Assembly (NCBI GenBank): GCA_965656935.1
Contig: CBFHMG010000002.1
Location: 372,001-436,000, forward strand
Direction of reading: 5' to 3'
Length of the DNA: 64,000 bases
From: M30B80 sp965656935
GTDB lineage: Bacteria > Pseudomonadota > Alphaproteobacteria > Rhodobacterales > Rhodobacteraceae
Position numbers and translations under genes: made by a program. Below, piece by piece: positions 51,507 to 60,128 of the stretch. Numbering within the stretch: position 1 is the first letter of the stretch; every line of letters starts with the position of its first letter. The notes under the pieces were generated by a model. The model ran no database searches and was not told the DNA's origin. It saw only the letters and a program-made list of their open reading frames with translations.

Positions 51507-52220
51507 TCAATCAGCCCCTTGGTCGCTGACGGTGATACGCAAGTTATCGACCGCCCAAAAGGCATTGGCATTATCAGGAAGAAGATTTGACCCGAAGCCA
51601 ACTGTCAAAGTTGTGCTTGGGTCTCTGACCAAAATCCGAACGGCCATGGTCTGGTCCTGCGCATCGCCAAACCCGCGATCACGTGGTGGGGGATTGCGCG
51701 GTGTTATCGTGGTGATGAAGCGCGGATCCTCGCTCAGATGCGTGGATTGGCGCATTGCCAGATCAGGGGCCGTTGCGAAGCTTTGCGTCGCGACGGGCTC
51801 TCCATTGATGAAGACATTCACTTCTTCCAACTGCCAATCATCAATGGCGTGCAGATCAAACTCGACGATTGCAAAGGCGTGATCTTGTGGAAGCTCGAAG
51901 GTTTTCGTGATGGCTTCGAGGCCGCCCGTGCCTCCGAACGGCCCCAGCACACCGCCAAACCCATAGGCGGAACTGTCGACCTGCCCGCCTTCCCAACCTG
52001 TGGACGCCAGCTCGAATGTCTCAAAAGCAACCAGTTCATCCCCGTCATGCAATGCGAGGACACCTTTTGAGGCCAGCGGCGAATTTTCGGGAGAGGTTGA
52101 AACATCTGTCCTGATGAAAACACCCGCCAAAAGAAACGCAGCCAAAAGCGCCGCCACGATGACCGACCAATCGATCGTCAGCGCGCCGTGCTTCCGTTTA
52201 AAAGCGGCCGTGATACTCAT
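51507..52220 (-). CDS. Unknown membrane-anchored beta-rich protein
   Basis: The 237-residue protein has a basic N-terminus and one membrane helix (TIDWSVIVAALLAAFLLAGVF, about 15-35), preceded by RKHGA as in TadE/pilin-like leaders. The outside part is beta-rich (FETFELASTGWEGGQVDSSA, ITKTFELP, AFWAVDNLRITVSD) and resembles jelly-roll or lectin-like domains. No Cys, no enzymatic motif. It could be a pilus-associated or carbohydrate-binding protein; this is inference. A dyad cluster sits upstream. Convergent with the thioredoxin gene, five bases apart. Confidence 0.68.
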   Translation of the reverse strand: MSITAAFKRKHGALTIDWSVIVAALLAAFLLAGVFIRTDVSTSPENSPLASKGVLALHDGDELVAFETFELASTGWEGGQVDSSAYGFGGVLGPFGGTGGLEAITKTFELPQDHAFAIVEFDLHAIDDWQLEEVNVFINGEPVATQSFATAPDLAMRQSTHLSEDPRFITTITPRNPPPRDRGFGDAQDQTMAVRILVRDPSTTLTVGFGSNLLPDNANAFWAVDNLRITVSDQGAD

Positions 52221-52292
52221 TTAACAACCTCAACTTTAATCGAGTTTGAGCAATCGACGGGAAATATGCGCAAAAAAAGGCGGGATAGGGGT

Positions 52293-52369
52293 GGTTTGAT
52301 ATCACTGTCGCGCTGACGGAAACCAATTGGTTTGCATCGCGCAAACTGTATCCTGACCCTGATCAAACC
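52293..52369. promoter_or_regulatory. Nested dyads upstream of the unknown anchored protein
   Basis: AAACCAATTGGTTT (52320-52333) is a perfect 14-bp palindrome. It overlaps GTTTGC-N5-GCAAAC (52330-52346) and is bracketed by GGTTTGAT (52293-52300) and ATCAAACC (52362-52369). Core GGTTTG/CAAACC recurs. Likely operator region for the leftward gene. Confidence 0.5.
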
Positions 52370-52459
52370 TGACCATCATGCTATCGCGCCCAGTGAAGAT
52401 TTTCACGGGTTCAATCCAGCAAGGCACAAATTGATGATGCCGAAACGACCCTAGGCGTT

Positions 52460-53560
52460 TCAGCCGATATGGCCGCGGTTCTCACCGATCTGGCCGCGAT
52501 GCAGCAACAGGTGATCAAGGATCACGCAGGCCGCCATTGCTTCGCCAACGGGGACTGCACGGATGCCCACGCAAGGGTCATGGCGACCTTTGGTGATGAT
52601 CTCGGTATTCTCACCAGATTTCGTGATCGTTTTGCGTGTGCTCAGGATCGAAGAAGTCGGCTTGACCGAGAAGCGCAGCACGATGTCCTGACCTGTCGAG
52701 ATGCCACCCAAGATGCCACCTGCATGGTTCGAGGAATAGATCGGTCCATCAGGACCCATGGTGATCTCATCGGCATTCTCTGTTCCTGTCAGCATCGCAG
52801 CCGCCATACCATCGCCAATCTCGACGCCTTTGACTGCGTTGATCGACATCATCGCAGCCGCAAGATCGGTATCGAGCTTGCCATAGATCGGCGCGCCAAG
52901 GCCCGCGGGAACACCGCGAACCGTAACCTCGATCACTGCGCCCACGCTTTCGCCCGATTTGCGCAACCCGTCGAGGTAGCCTGCCCATTCCTCAGCGGCT
53001 TTGGGGTCGGGCGTCCAAAAGGGGTTTTGATCGATTTCTGCCCAATCCATATTCGCAGGATCGATCCGATGCGGACCCATCTGGACCATATAGCCCTTGA
53101 TCTCGATCTGCGGGGCAAGTGTCGCCAAAGCCGCGCGCGCCAGACCGCCTGCGGCCACACGTGCCGCCGTTTCGCGCGCTGAAGACCGCCCGCCGCCGCG
53201 ATAGTCGCGGATGCCGTATTTCTGGAAATAGGTGATATCAGCATGCCCGGGGCGAAACTTCTCGGAAATCTCGCTGTAATCCTTCGAGCGCTGATCGGTA
53301 TTGCGGATCATCAACTGAACAGGCGTGCCTGTTGTCTGGCCCTCAAACACCCCTGAGAGGATTTCAACCTCATCGGCTTCGCGGCGCTGTGTGGTGTATT
53401 TGTTTTGCCCGGGCTTGCGCTTATCCAGCCAAGTCTGGATCGCCGCTTCATCGATTTGCACACCGGGAGGGCAGCCATCAACGGTCGCCCCCAGAGCGGG
53501 TCCGTGGCTTTCACCCCATGTGGTGACGCGGAACAAATGGCCAAAACTGTTCATAGACAT
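52460..53560 (-). CDS. aroC: Chorismate synthase
   Basis: AroC turns 5-enolpyruvylshikimate 3-phosphate into chorismate with reduced FMN. The 366-residue protein begins MSMNSFGHLFRVTTWGESHG and contains RPGHADITYFQKYGIRDYRGGGRSSARET and DPCVGIRAVPVGEAM, all diagnostic. AAGG upstream fits the ATG at 53558-53560. It is divergent from the thiamine operon. Confidence 0.97.
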   Translation of the reverse strand: MSMNSFGHLFRVTTWGESHGPALGATVDGCPPGVQIDEAAIQTWLDKRKPGQNKYTTQRREADEVEILSGVFEGQTTGTPVQLMIRNTDQRSKDYSEISEKFRPGHADITYFQKYGIRDYRGGGRSSARETAARVAAGGLARAALATLAPQIEIKGYMVQMGPHRIDPANMDWAEIDQNPFWTPDPKAAEEWAGYLDGLRKSGESVGAVIEVTVRGVPAGLGAPIYGKLDTDLAAAMMSINAVKGVEIGDGMAAAMLTGTENADEITMGPDGPIYSSNHAGGILGGISTGQDIVLRFSVKPTSSILSTRKTITKSGENTEIITKGRHDPCVGIRAVPVGEAMAACVILDHLLLHRGQIGENRGHIG

Positions 53561-53714
53561 GCGCAAGCGCCTTTCATTTCTTAGGCGATGGGTTAGCCCT
53601 AGCCGCGCCAAAAGCCAAGCAGGATTGCAGGTTTAGCCCGTAGTTTGCTGCGTAGCGGCCTTGGCGCTGCGGTCAGCCCTTGTGCATATCCAAAGCCTTC
53701 ACTAACTATAGCCG

Positions 53715-53808
53715 CACCTCGGGGGGGCTCTGATGAGCCTGAGATACATGATCTGACATGTGGACCCGTTGAACCTGAACCGGTTAAGACCGGCGGAGGG
53801 AAGGGACC
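53715..53808 (+). promoter_or_regulatory. TPP riboswitch (THI element) of thiBPQ
   Basis: The conserved aptamer is clear: GGCTC-TGAT-GAGCC (53726-53739), CTGAGA (53739-53744), ACCCGTTGAACCTGA (53764-53778), the CCGG-TTAAGA-CCGG stem (53780-53793) and GCGGAGGGAA. Downstream, CTCCA (53825-53829) can pair with TGGAG (53851-53855) at the thiB ribosome site, suggesting control of translation: TPP would favour sequestration. The rest of the gap, 53561-53714, holds the aroC leader and riboswitch promoter; I see nothing else there. Confidence 0.95.
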
Positions 53809-53863
53809 ATCTGCAAGGCGCAGACTCCAGCTTCACTTCGCCCGTCGCAATGGAGGAGTGAAT

Positions 53864-54850
53864 ATGAAACACACCATCATAGCTGCGGGGTTGATTTGTC
53901 TTTCGGGGGCCGCCTTTGCGCAGCAACCCGTATTGACGGTCTATACCTATGACAGCTTTGCATCTGATTGGGGCCCTGGCCCTCAAATTGAAACAGCATT
54001 CGAGGCTGAATGTGCCTGCGATTTGCAATTCGTGACCGCAGGGGATGGCGCGGCGCTTTTGGCGCGTATCCGTTTGGAAGGCGAACGCAGCGATGCGGAT
54101 ATCGTCTTGGGGCTGGATACAAACCTGACCCATGCCGCCGCCGAGACGGGCCTTTTCGCGCCACATGGCGTTGCGCCTGAGGGCCTGACCCTTCCCATCG
54201 ATTGGGACGATCAGACCTTCCTTCCCTTTGATTGGGGCTATTTCGCCTTTGTCCATAACGCGGATCTTGCGGGCGTTCCCGCCAATTTCACCGATTTGGC
54301 CGAAAGCGATCTTCGCATTGTCATTCAGGACCCGCGCAGCTCGACCCCCGGTCTGGGTTTGCTGATGTGGGTTGAGGCAGCCTATGGCGCGGATGCCGCG
54401 ACCATCTGGGACGGGCTTGCCGATAATATCGTCACCGTGACGCCCGGTTGGTCCGAGGCCTATGGCCTGTTCCTTGAGGGTGAAGCGGATATGGTTTTGT
54501 CCTACACGACCTCGCCCGCCTATCACCTGATCGCCGAAGAAGACGCCAGCAAAGCCGCTGCCGCCTTTGATGAGGGGCATTATATGCAGGTCGAGGTTGC
54601 AGGTGTTCTTGCAGGTTCTGATCAACCTGATCTGGCCGCCAGCTTCATGGAGTTCATGATCAGCGATGCCTTCCAGTCGGTTATTCCGACAACCAACTGG
54701 ATGTATCCTGCGGCATTGTCTGCTGAAGCCCTGCCTGAGGGGTTCGAGACCCTGATCCAGCCTCAGGAGGCTTTGTTGCTTTCGCCAGAGGATGCGGCTG
54801 CGCGCCGTGATGCGGCATTGGAGACATGGCAAACCGCCCTCAGCCAATAA
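53864..54850 (+). CDS. thiB: Thiamine ABC transporter substrate-binding protein
   Basis: ThiB captures thiamine and its phosphates in the periplasm. The 328-residue protein begins MKHTIIAAGLICLSGAAFAQ-Q (signal peptide) and has TVYTYDSFASDWGPGP, FDWGYFAFVHN and SYTTSPAYH, typical of ThiB. GGAGGAG before the ATG is the element the riboswitch can hide. thiP starts inside its last codons. Confidence 0.95.
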   Translation: MKHTIIAAGLICLSGAAFAQQPVLTVYTYDSFASDWGPGPQIETAFEAECACDLQFVTAGDGAALLARIRLEGERSDADIVLGLDTNLTHAAAETGLFAPHGVAPEGLTLPIDWDDQTFLPFDWGYFAFVHNADLAGVPANFTDLAESDLRIVIQDPRSSTPGLGLLMWVEAAYGADAATIWDGLADNIVTVTPGWSEAYGLFLEGEADMVLSYTTSPAYHLIAEEDASKAAAAFDEGHYMQVEVAGVLAGSDQPDLAASFMEFMISDAFQSVIPTTNWMYPAALSAEALPEGFETLIQPQEALLLSPEDAAARRDAALETWQTALSQ

Positions 54851-56391
54851 GTGCTCTTGCAGGGATCGGCGCGGCGGTTGCCGCGTTGGTCCTTGCAGCG
54901 ATGCTTGTGCCGCTTGGCGCGGTTTTCCTGCATACGGAGGGGGCGTCGAGCCTCCGCGCGGCGGACTGGGCGGCTGTCCGCTTTACGCTGCTACAGGCGC
55001 TGCTTTCAGCGCTGGTGAGTGTCCTGTTGGCCATCCCCGTTGCACGCGCTTTGGCGCGGCGCAGTTTCATGGGCCGCCGCGCTGTGATTACGCTGATGGG
55101 TGCCCCTTTTGTGCTGCCTGTGATCGTGGCGGTGATGGGTTTGCTGGCCGTTTTCGGGCGCAATGGCTGGGTTAGCCAAGGGCTGGAGATATTCGGCCTG
55201 CCGCAGATCGAAATCTATGGATTGCATGGCGTGGTTCTGGCCCATGTCTTCTTTAATCTGCCGCTGGCGGTGCGCCTTGTGTTGCATGGTTGGCTTGCCA
55301 TCCCGTCCGAGCGGTTTCGCTTGGCCCGTTCACTCGGCTTTTCCGCCTCTGACATGCAACGCCATTTCGAATGGCCGATGCTGCGCGCCGCCCTTCCCGG
55401 GGCTTTTCTGGTGATCTTCCTGCTTTGCACCACCAGTTTTGCGGTCGCCCTGATCCTTGGCGGGGGTCCGCGTGCCACAACTGTTGAACTGGCGATCTAT
55501 CAGGCCTTCCGATTCGAGTTTGACCTGACCCGTGCCGCCCTTCTGGCCGTGATTCAGGTTTGTATCTGTGCGTGCGCAGGCCTGTTCCTTCTATGGAGAG
55601 CCGCGCCGCAAAGGCTTGGAGCGGGTCTGGACCGCCCGTTGGAGTTCAAAGCACCCCAAGGCGCGGTTTTGCGGGTGCAAGATACGCTTGCGATAGGGGC
55701 GGCGGGCTTGTTCCTTGTGATGCCCTTGGCGGCGCTTGTGCTTGGCGGGATCGGTGATGTCTTGTCATTGCCCCAAAGCGTTTGGCAGGCAGCGATCCGA
55801 TCTGTGATCATGGCTGTCCTTTCGGCGGGGCTGGCCGTTGGCTTTGCCTTGCCCATGGCAGCACTGATGGCGCGCCAAGGCTGGCGGCTTGGGGTTGATG
55901 TGGTGGGGGCCTTGTCAATCGCGGTCTCGCCTTTGGTGATCGGAACGGGGGTGTTCCTTCTGGTCTTTCCATTTGCGAACCCAACGCAATTGGCCCTTCC
56001 GGTGACGGTTTTTGTGAATGCATTGATGAGCCTTCCTTTTCTGCTGCGCGCCTTGGCCCCTGCTTATCTTCAGGCCGAGCGCGCCCAAGGCCGATTGGCC
56101 GATACTTTGGGGCTGCGCGGTTGGAACCGTTTGCGCCACGCGATCCTGCCGCGACTGATGCGCCCGCTTGGGTTTGGCGCAGGTCTTGCGGCGGCTTTGT
56201 CGATGGGTGATTTGGGCGTGATCGCATTGTTTTCCTCCCCCTCGCAATCAACTCTACCCCTCGAGATGTATCGCCTCATGGGGTCCTACCGTACCAATGA
56301 TGCGCAAGGTGCCGCCGTTTTGCTTTTGTTTTTAAGCCTTGGCCTGTTCTGGCTGTTTGACCGTGGAGGACGTGTGAATGCTAAAGCTTGA
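54826..56391 (+). CDS. thiP: Thiamine ABC transporter permease
   Basis: The 521-residue protein is a fused two-domain permease with about 12 membrane helices and two EAA loops for ThiQ contact (near residues 155-180 and 425-450, with LARSLGFSASDMQRHFEWP and LADTLGLRGWNRLRHAIL). It overlaps thiB by 25 bases and thiQ by 14. Confidence 0.95.
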   Translation: MANRPQPISALAGIGAAVAALVLAAMLVPLGAVFLHTEGASSLRAADWAAVRFTLLQALLSALVSVLLAIPVARALARRSFMGRRAVITLMGAPFVLPVIVAVMGLLAVFGRNGWVSQGLEIFGLPQIEIYGLHGVVLAHVFFNLPLAVRLVLHGWLAIPSERFRLARSLGFSASDMQRHFEWPMLRAALPGAFLVIFLLCTTSFAVALILGGGPRATTVELAIYQAFRFEFDLTRAALLAVIQVCICACAGLFLLWRAAPQRLGAGLDRPLEFKAPQGAVLRVQDTLAIGAAGLFLVMPLAALVLGGIGDVLSLPQSVWQAAIRSVIMAVLSAGLAVGFALPMAALMARQGWRLGVDVVGALSIAVSPLVIGTGVFLLVFPFANPTQLALPVTVFVNALMSLPFLLRALAPAYLQAERAQGRLADTLGLRGWNRLRHAILPRLMRPLGFGAGLAAALSMGDLGVIALFSSPSQSTLPLEMYRLMGSYRTNDAQGAAVLLLFLSLGLFWLFDRGGRVNAKA

Positions 56392-57067
56392 CGCGGTGGA
56401 GATCAGCCAAGGCAGTTTTACCCTGCGTGCTGATCTGGAGCTGGCCAAGGGCGGGCGATTGGCCGTTATGGGGGCATCTGGCAGCGGGAAGTCGACCTTG
56501 CTCAACCTGATTGCGGGCTTTTTGATCCCCGAACAAGGCTGTGTTTTGCTTGATGGTCAGGATGCAACCCAAAGGGATGTCGCGGAGCGTCCGCTGTCTA
56601 TTCTGTTCCAAGATGGCAATGTCTTTCCGCATCTGAATGTCTTCGACAATGTGGCGCTTGGTGTCTCGCCCTCGCTGAAGCTGGATGCGGCTGCGCGGGC
56701 GCGTATCCCTTTGGCGCTAGCTCAAACCGGTTTGGAGGGGATGGAGGAGCGCATGCCAGCGGATTTGTCAGGCGGGCAACAATCGCGCATCGCACTTGCG
56801 CGGGTCTTGGTGCGCGACAGGCCTTTGGTGCTGCTGGACGAGCCGTTTGCAGCGCTTGATCCGGGTTTGAAACGCGAGATGGCCGTGCTGCTGGATGCGC
56901 TTTGCGAGAAGGCGGGCCTGACCCTTGTGATGGTGACCCATGACCTGCGCGATGCCGAGATGCTCTGCGAGGATGTGATTGTGCTGGAGAAGGGCGAGAT
57001 CGCTTTGAACCGCCCCTTGGCAGGCATCAGGGAAAATACGCCCGCTGCCCTTATTCCTTGGCTTTGA
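56378..57067 (+). CDS. thiQ: Thiamine ABC transporter ATP-binding protein
   Basis: The 229-residue ATPase has Walker A GASGSGKST (32-40), signature LSGGQ (130-134), Walker B LLDEP (152-156) and the H-loop VTHD. The ATG overlaps thiP. It powers uptake with ThiB and ThiP. Closed by a terminator at 57081. Confidence 0.95.
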   Translation: MLKLDAVEISQGSFTLRADLELAKGGRLAVMGASGSGKSTLLNLIAGFLIPEQGCVLLDGQDATQRDVAERPLSILFQDGNVFPHLNVFDNVALGVSPSLKLDAAARARIPLALAQTGLEGMEERMPADLSGGQQSRIALARVLVRDRPLVLLDEPFAALDPGLKREMAVLLDALCEKAGLTLVMVTHDLRDAEMLCEDVIVLEKGEIALNRPLAGIRENTPAALIPWL

Positions 57068-57080
57068 ACCCCCAATAAAA

Positions 57081-57112
57081 AACGCGCCCCAATTTGGAGC
57101 GCGTTCTTTTTG
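57081..57112. terminator. Terminator between thiQ and petC
   Basis: AACGCGC and GCGCGTT form a 7-bp stem with inner CC/GG pairing, followed by CTTTTT on the plus strand and preceded by an A-run, so it can serve both convergent operons. Confidence 0.9.
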
Positions 57113-57127
57113 GTCTATGTTGCTGGC

Positions 57128-57925
57128 TTACTCAGCAGGCTGCTGACCTTTGGCGCGGGCCTTAACAGGGGCCCAAAGCCGCTTATTGGTCAGATAGAGG
57201 AGTGCCGCCAGAAGGCCGAGCAGGATAAAGGCGGTGAAGCCCATCCGCTTGCGGTCCATCAGGTTTGGCTCAGCCGCCCACATCAGGAAGGCCGATACGT
57301 CCAGAGCCATGCTCTCGATGTCATTTGGCGACCCATCCGCGTATTCAACCTGACCGTCCCAAAGGGGTGGGGCCATCGCGATCAAACCATAGGTGTCGTT
57401 CTCGTAGAAATAGCTGCCGAACTGCTCGACTTCTTCACCTGTGTAATGGGTGAGAAGCGATGCAATATATTCGGGGCCGCCCATTCCGCGAAGGAATTGG
57501 TTGATCCCGAGGCCATAGGGGCCGCTGAAGCCCGCACGTGCCTTTGCCATAAGGCTCAGGTCAGGTGCATTTTCCAAGTTCGAGCCACCGAAATGGTCAT
57601 TCGGTGTGGCTGTGCGCCAATCGTCGATCGCTGGATCGAAGATTTCGAACTGTGCGGCATAGGCACGAACCTGATCCTCGGAATAGCCAAGGCCATCCTC
57701 GTCGGTCATCGCGCGGTAAGGCACATATTGAAGACCGTGACAGGCCGAGCAGACCTCGGTGTAGACCTGAAGTCCACGCTGCAGCTGCGCCTGATCATAG
57801 GCACCAAACGGGCCTTGGAAGGAGAAGCTGTAGTCTTCTACATAACCTTCTGCGCCCGCCGCCATTGCGGCACCCGAGGAAAGGGTCAGAGCAGCCAGCG
57901 TGCTGATTGCAAGTTTCCTGAACAT
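57128..57925 (-). CDS. petC: Cytochrome c1 of the bc1 complex
   Basis: The 265-residue protein begins MFRKLAISTLAALTLSSGAAMA-A (signal peptide), binds haem c at CSACH (59-63), has a distal Met ligand region and a C-terminal membrane helix (FTAFILLGLLAALLYLTN). It passes electrons from the Rieske centre to soluble cytochrome c. The start at 57925 follows GAAAGGA. Last gene of petABC. Confidence 0.96.
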   Translation of the reverse strand: MFRKLAISTLAALTLSSGAAMAAGAEGYVEDYSFSFQGPFGAYDQAQLQRGLQVYTEVCSACHGLQYVPYRAMTDEDGLGYSEDQVRAYAAQFEIFDPAIDDWRTATPNDHFGGSNLENAPDLSLMAKARAGFSGPYGLGINQFLRGMGGPEYIASLLTHYTGEEVEQFGSYFYENDTYGLIAMAPPLWDGQVEYADGSPNDIESMALDVSAFLMWAAEPNLMDRKRMGFTAFILLGLLAALLYLTNKRLWAPVKARAKGQQPAE

Positions 57926-57944
57926 GTCAGTTACGTCCTTTCTC

Positions 57945-59297
57945 TCACTCTGCCGGAACTTTGGCACCCGATGGCGCGGAGCCAGCTTCGGATTTGCCAG
58001 AGTAATGGGCATTGAAGTCTTCTTCGATGGTCGCGGGTGGTGTGGTCGGCTTCTCGAGAACGCCAAGCAGTGGCAGGATCACGAGGAAGTAAGCGAACCA
58101 GTAGGTTGACCCGATCAATGCGATATAGGGGTAGATGCCTTCGGCCGGCATCGCGCCTGCCCACATCAACACGAAGAAGTTGATAACGAAGACCCAGAAC
58201 CATGCTTTGAACATCGGACGGTAGCGGCCCGAACGTACGCTGGATGTATCCAGCCATGGCACCAGAGCCATCACGATGATCGCGCCGAACATTGCAAGCA
58301 CGCCAAAGAATTTCGCGTCGACAATGCCGCCTGTCAGGAAGTCAGCCGCGATAACGACCCATACTTCCGTGTCGAAGGCCCGCAGGATCGCGTAGAATGG
58401 CAAGAAGTACCATTCAGGAACGATATGCGCGGGCGTGACCAGCGGGTCGGCCTCGATATAGTTATCGGGGTGGCCCAGATAGTTCGGCATGAAGCCAACA
58501 AGGGCGAAGAACACCGCAAGGATAACTGCCAGAGCGAACAAATCCTTGATCACGAAGTAAGGCCAGAAAGGCAGGGTGTCTGCCTCGGCGTCTTTCTTCG
58601 ATGTGCGACGCACTTCAACACCCGTCGGGTTGTTATTGCCCGTGGTGTGGAAGGCCCAAACATGCACGATCACGAGGCCCAGAATGACGAAGGGCAGCAG
58701 ATAGTGCAGCGACAAGAAGCGGTTCAGCGTGGCGTTATCCACGGCAGGTCCGCCCAGAAGCCATGTCTGCAGGGCTTCACCAACAAAGGGGATCGCGCCG
58801 AACAGGCCGGTGATCACGGTCGCACCCCAGAAGGACATTTGCCCCCAAGGAAGAACGTAGCCCATGAAGGCCGTGCCCATCATCAGCAGATAGATCAGCA
58901 TGCCGATGATCCATGTGACTTCGCGCGGCGCTTTATAGGAGCCGTAATAAAGGCCACGGAAGATATGCGCATAAACCGCGATAAAGAAGAGCGACGCGCC
59001 GTTCTGGTGGATATAGCGGATCGCCCATCCCCCGTTCACGTTGCGCATGATATGCTCAACCGATGCAAATGCGAGATCCACATGCGGGGTGTAATGCATC
59101 ACCAGAATGATGCCCGTGATGATCTGCATCACAAGGCAGAAAACCAGAACGATGCCCCAGATCCACATCCAATTGAGGTTTTTGGGCGTGGGGATCATCA
59201 AAGTGTCGTACATCAGCGAAACGATCGGAAGGCGCTTGTGGAGCCACTTTTCGCCATCCGTTTTCGGTTCGTAATGGTCGTGGGGAATACCTGACAT
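57945..59297 (-). CDS. petB: Cytochrome b of the bc1 complex
   Basis: The 450-residue membrane protein has eight helices, haem-binding His pairs in helices B and D, and PEWYFLPFYAILRAF (the PEWY motif of the quinol-oxidation site). The C-terminus has a short soluble tail. It carries the two haems b and both quinone sites. 19 bases separate it from petC. Confidence 0.97.
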   Translation of the reverse strand: MSGIPHDHYEPKTDGEKWLHKRLPIVSLMYDTLMIPTPKNLNWMWIWGIVLVFCLVMQIITGIILVMHYTPHVDLAFASVEHIMRNVNGGWAIRYIHQNGASLFFIAVYAHIFRGLYYGSYKAPREVTWIIGMLIYLLMMGTAFMGYVLPWGQMSFWGATVITGLFGAIPFVGEALQTWLLGGPAVDNATLNRFLSLHYLLPFVILGLVIVHVWAFHTTGNNNPTGVEVRRTSKKDAEADTLPFWPYFVIKDLFALAVILAVFFALVGFMPNYLGHPDNYIEADPLVTPAHIVPEWYFLPFYAILRAFDTEVWVVIAADFLTGGIVDAKFFGVLAMFGAIIVMALVPWLDTSSVRSGRYRPMFKAWFWVFVINFFVLMWAGAMPAEGIYPYIALIGSTYWFAYFLVILPLLGVLEKPTTPPATIEEDFNAHYSGKSEAGSAPSGAKVPAE

Positions 59298-59311
59298 CTG
59301 TCTTTTCCTCC

Positions 59312-59890
59312 TTAACCGAGAACTAGGGTTGCATCATCCACGAACTCAGCCGCGGGGATGTGAAGATTTTCGGGTGCGGGACCACGGCGGATACGTCCTG
59401 CCGTGTCGTAATGCGAGCCGTGACAAGGGCAGAACCAGCCACCGAAATCACCGGCACCATCACCGAGCGGAACACAGCCCAAATGGGTGCAAACGCCCTG
59501 CATGACCAACCACTCGCCGGTGTTTTCACCATCGGGTGTGGTCAGGGTGCGGTTCTCATCCGTTGCTGGCACGTCGCCATCAAGGTTGGGGTTGCGTGCG
59601 ATCTGGTCGACAAGCTCGCTGATTTCAACCGAACGGCCTGCCTCGATTTCCTCGGCGGTCCGACGACGAATAAAGACGGGCTTGCCAAGGAATAGCACAG
59701 TCAACTGTGTGCCCTCGGATACGCCGGATACGTCAACGCGCAAGCGTGACGCGGCCTGCACATCGGCCGATGGGTTCATTTGGTTTACCAGCGGCCAAAC
59801 GGCTGCGCCGGCCACTACTGCACCTGTACCACCCGTCGCATAGTATAGAAAGTCGCGCCGCGTGCTGGACTGGTCTTCTGCGTGTGACAC
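59312..59890 (-). CDS. petA: Rieske iron-sulfur protein of the bc1 complex
   Basis: The 192-residue protein has a twin-arginine start (SSTRRDFLYYATGG), a membrane anchor (about 15-35), and the Rieske motifs CTHLGC (134-139) and CPCHGS (154-159). It starts with GTG at 59888-59890, with AAAGGGAG nine bases upstream, because the longer open frame upstream has no similarity. First gene of petABC. Confidence 0.95.
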   Translation of the reverse strand: MSHAEDQSSTRRDFLYYATGGTGAVVAGAAVWPLVNQMNPSADVQAASRLRVDVSGVSEGTQLTVLFLGKPVFIRRRTAEEIEAGRSVEISELVDQIARNPNLDGDVPATDENRTLTTPDGENTGEWLVMQGVCTHLGCVPLGDGAGDFGGWFCPCHGSHYDTAGRIRRGPAPENLHIPAAEFVDDATLVLG

Positions 59891-60128
59891 TAATGCGTCT
59901 CCCTTTCTCAGTGATCCAAACCTTTGGATCAGAAAAACCTGCAGGGCCACGGGAATCCCCCATAGCCAATCTCCCGCGTATTTATGGAATGCAACGATAG
60001 GCGTCCAGCGGACAAACGCGCGCAGCGAGGCCGAAATGTCGCAGGCAAAACCTAAGAAAGAGGCTCTCGCCTCGGGCTTTGCGGCCAGATACACTGAATT
60101 GTTACCTCAATAGACGGGAGAATTCCTT

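Noticed and set aside
53702..54847. 381-codon frame opposite thiB
   Set aside because: Covers the riboswitch and thiB; no domain and wrong codon use.
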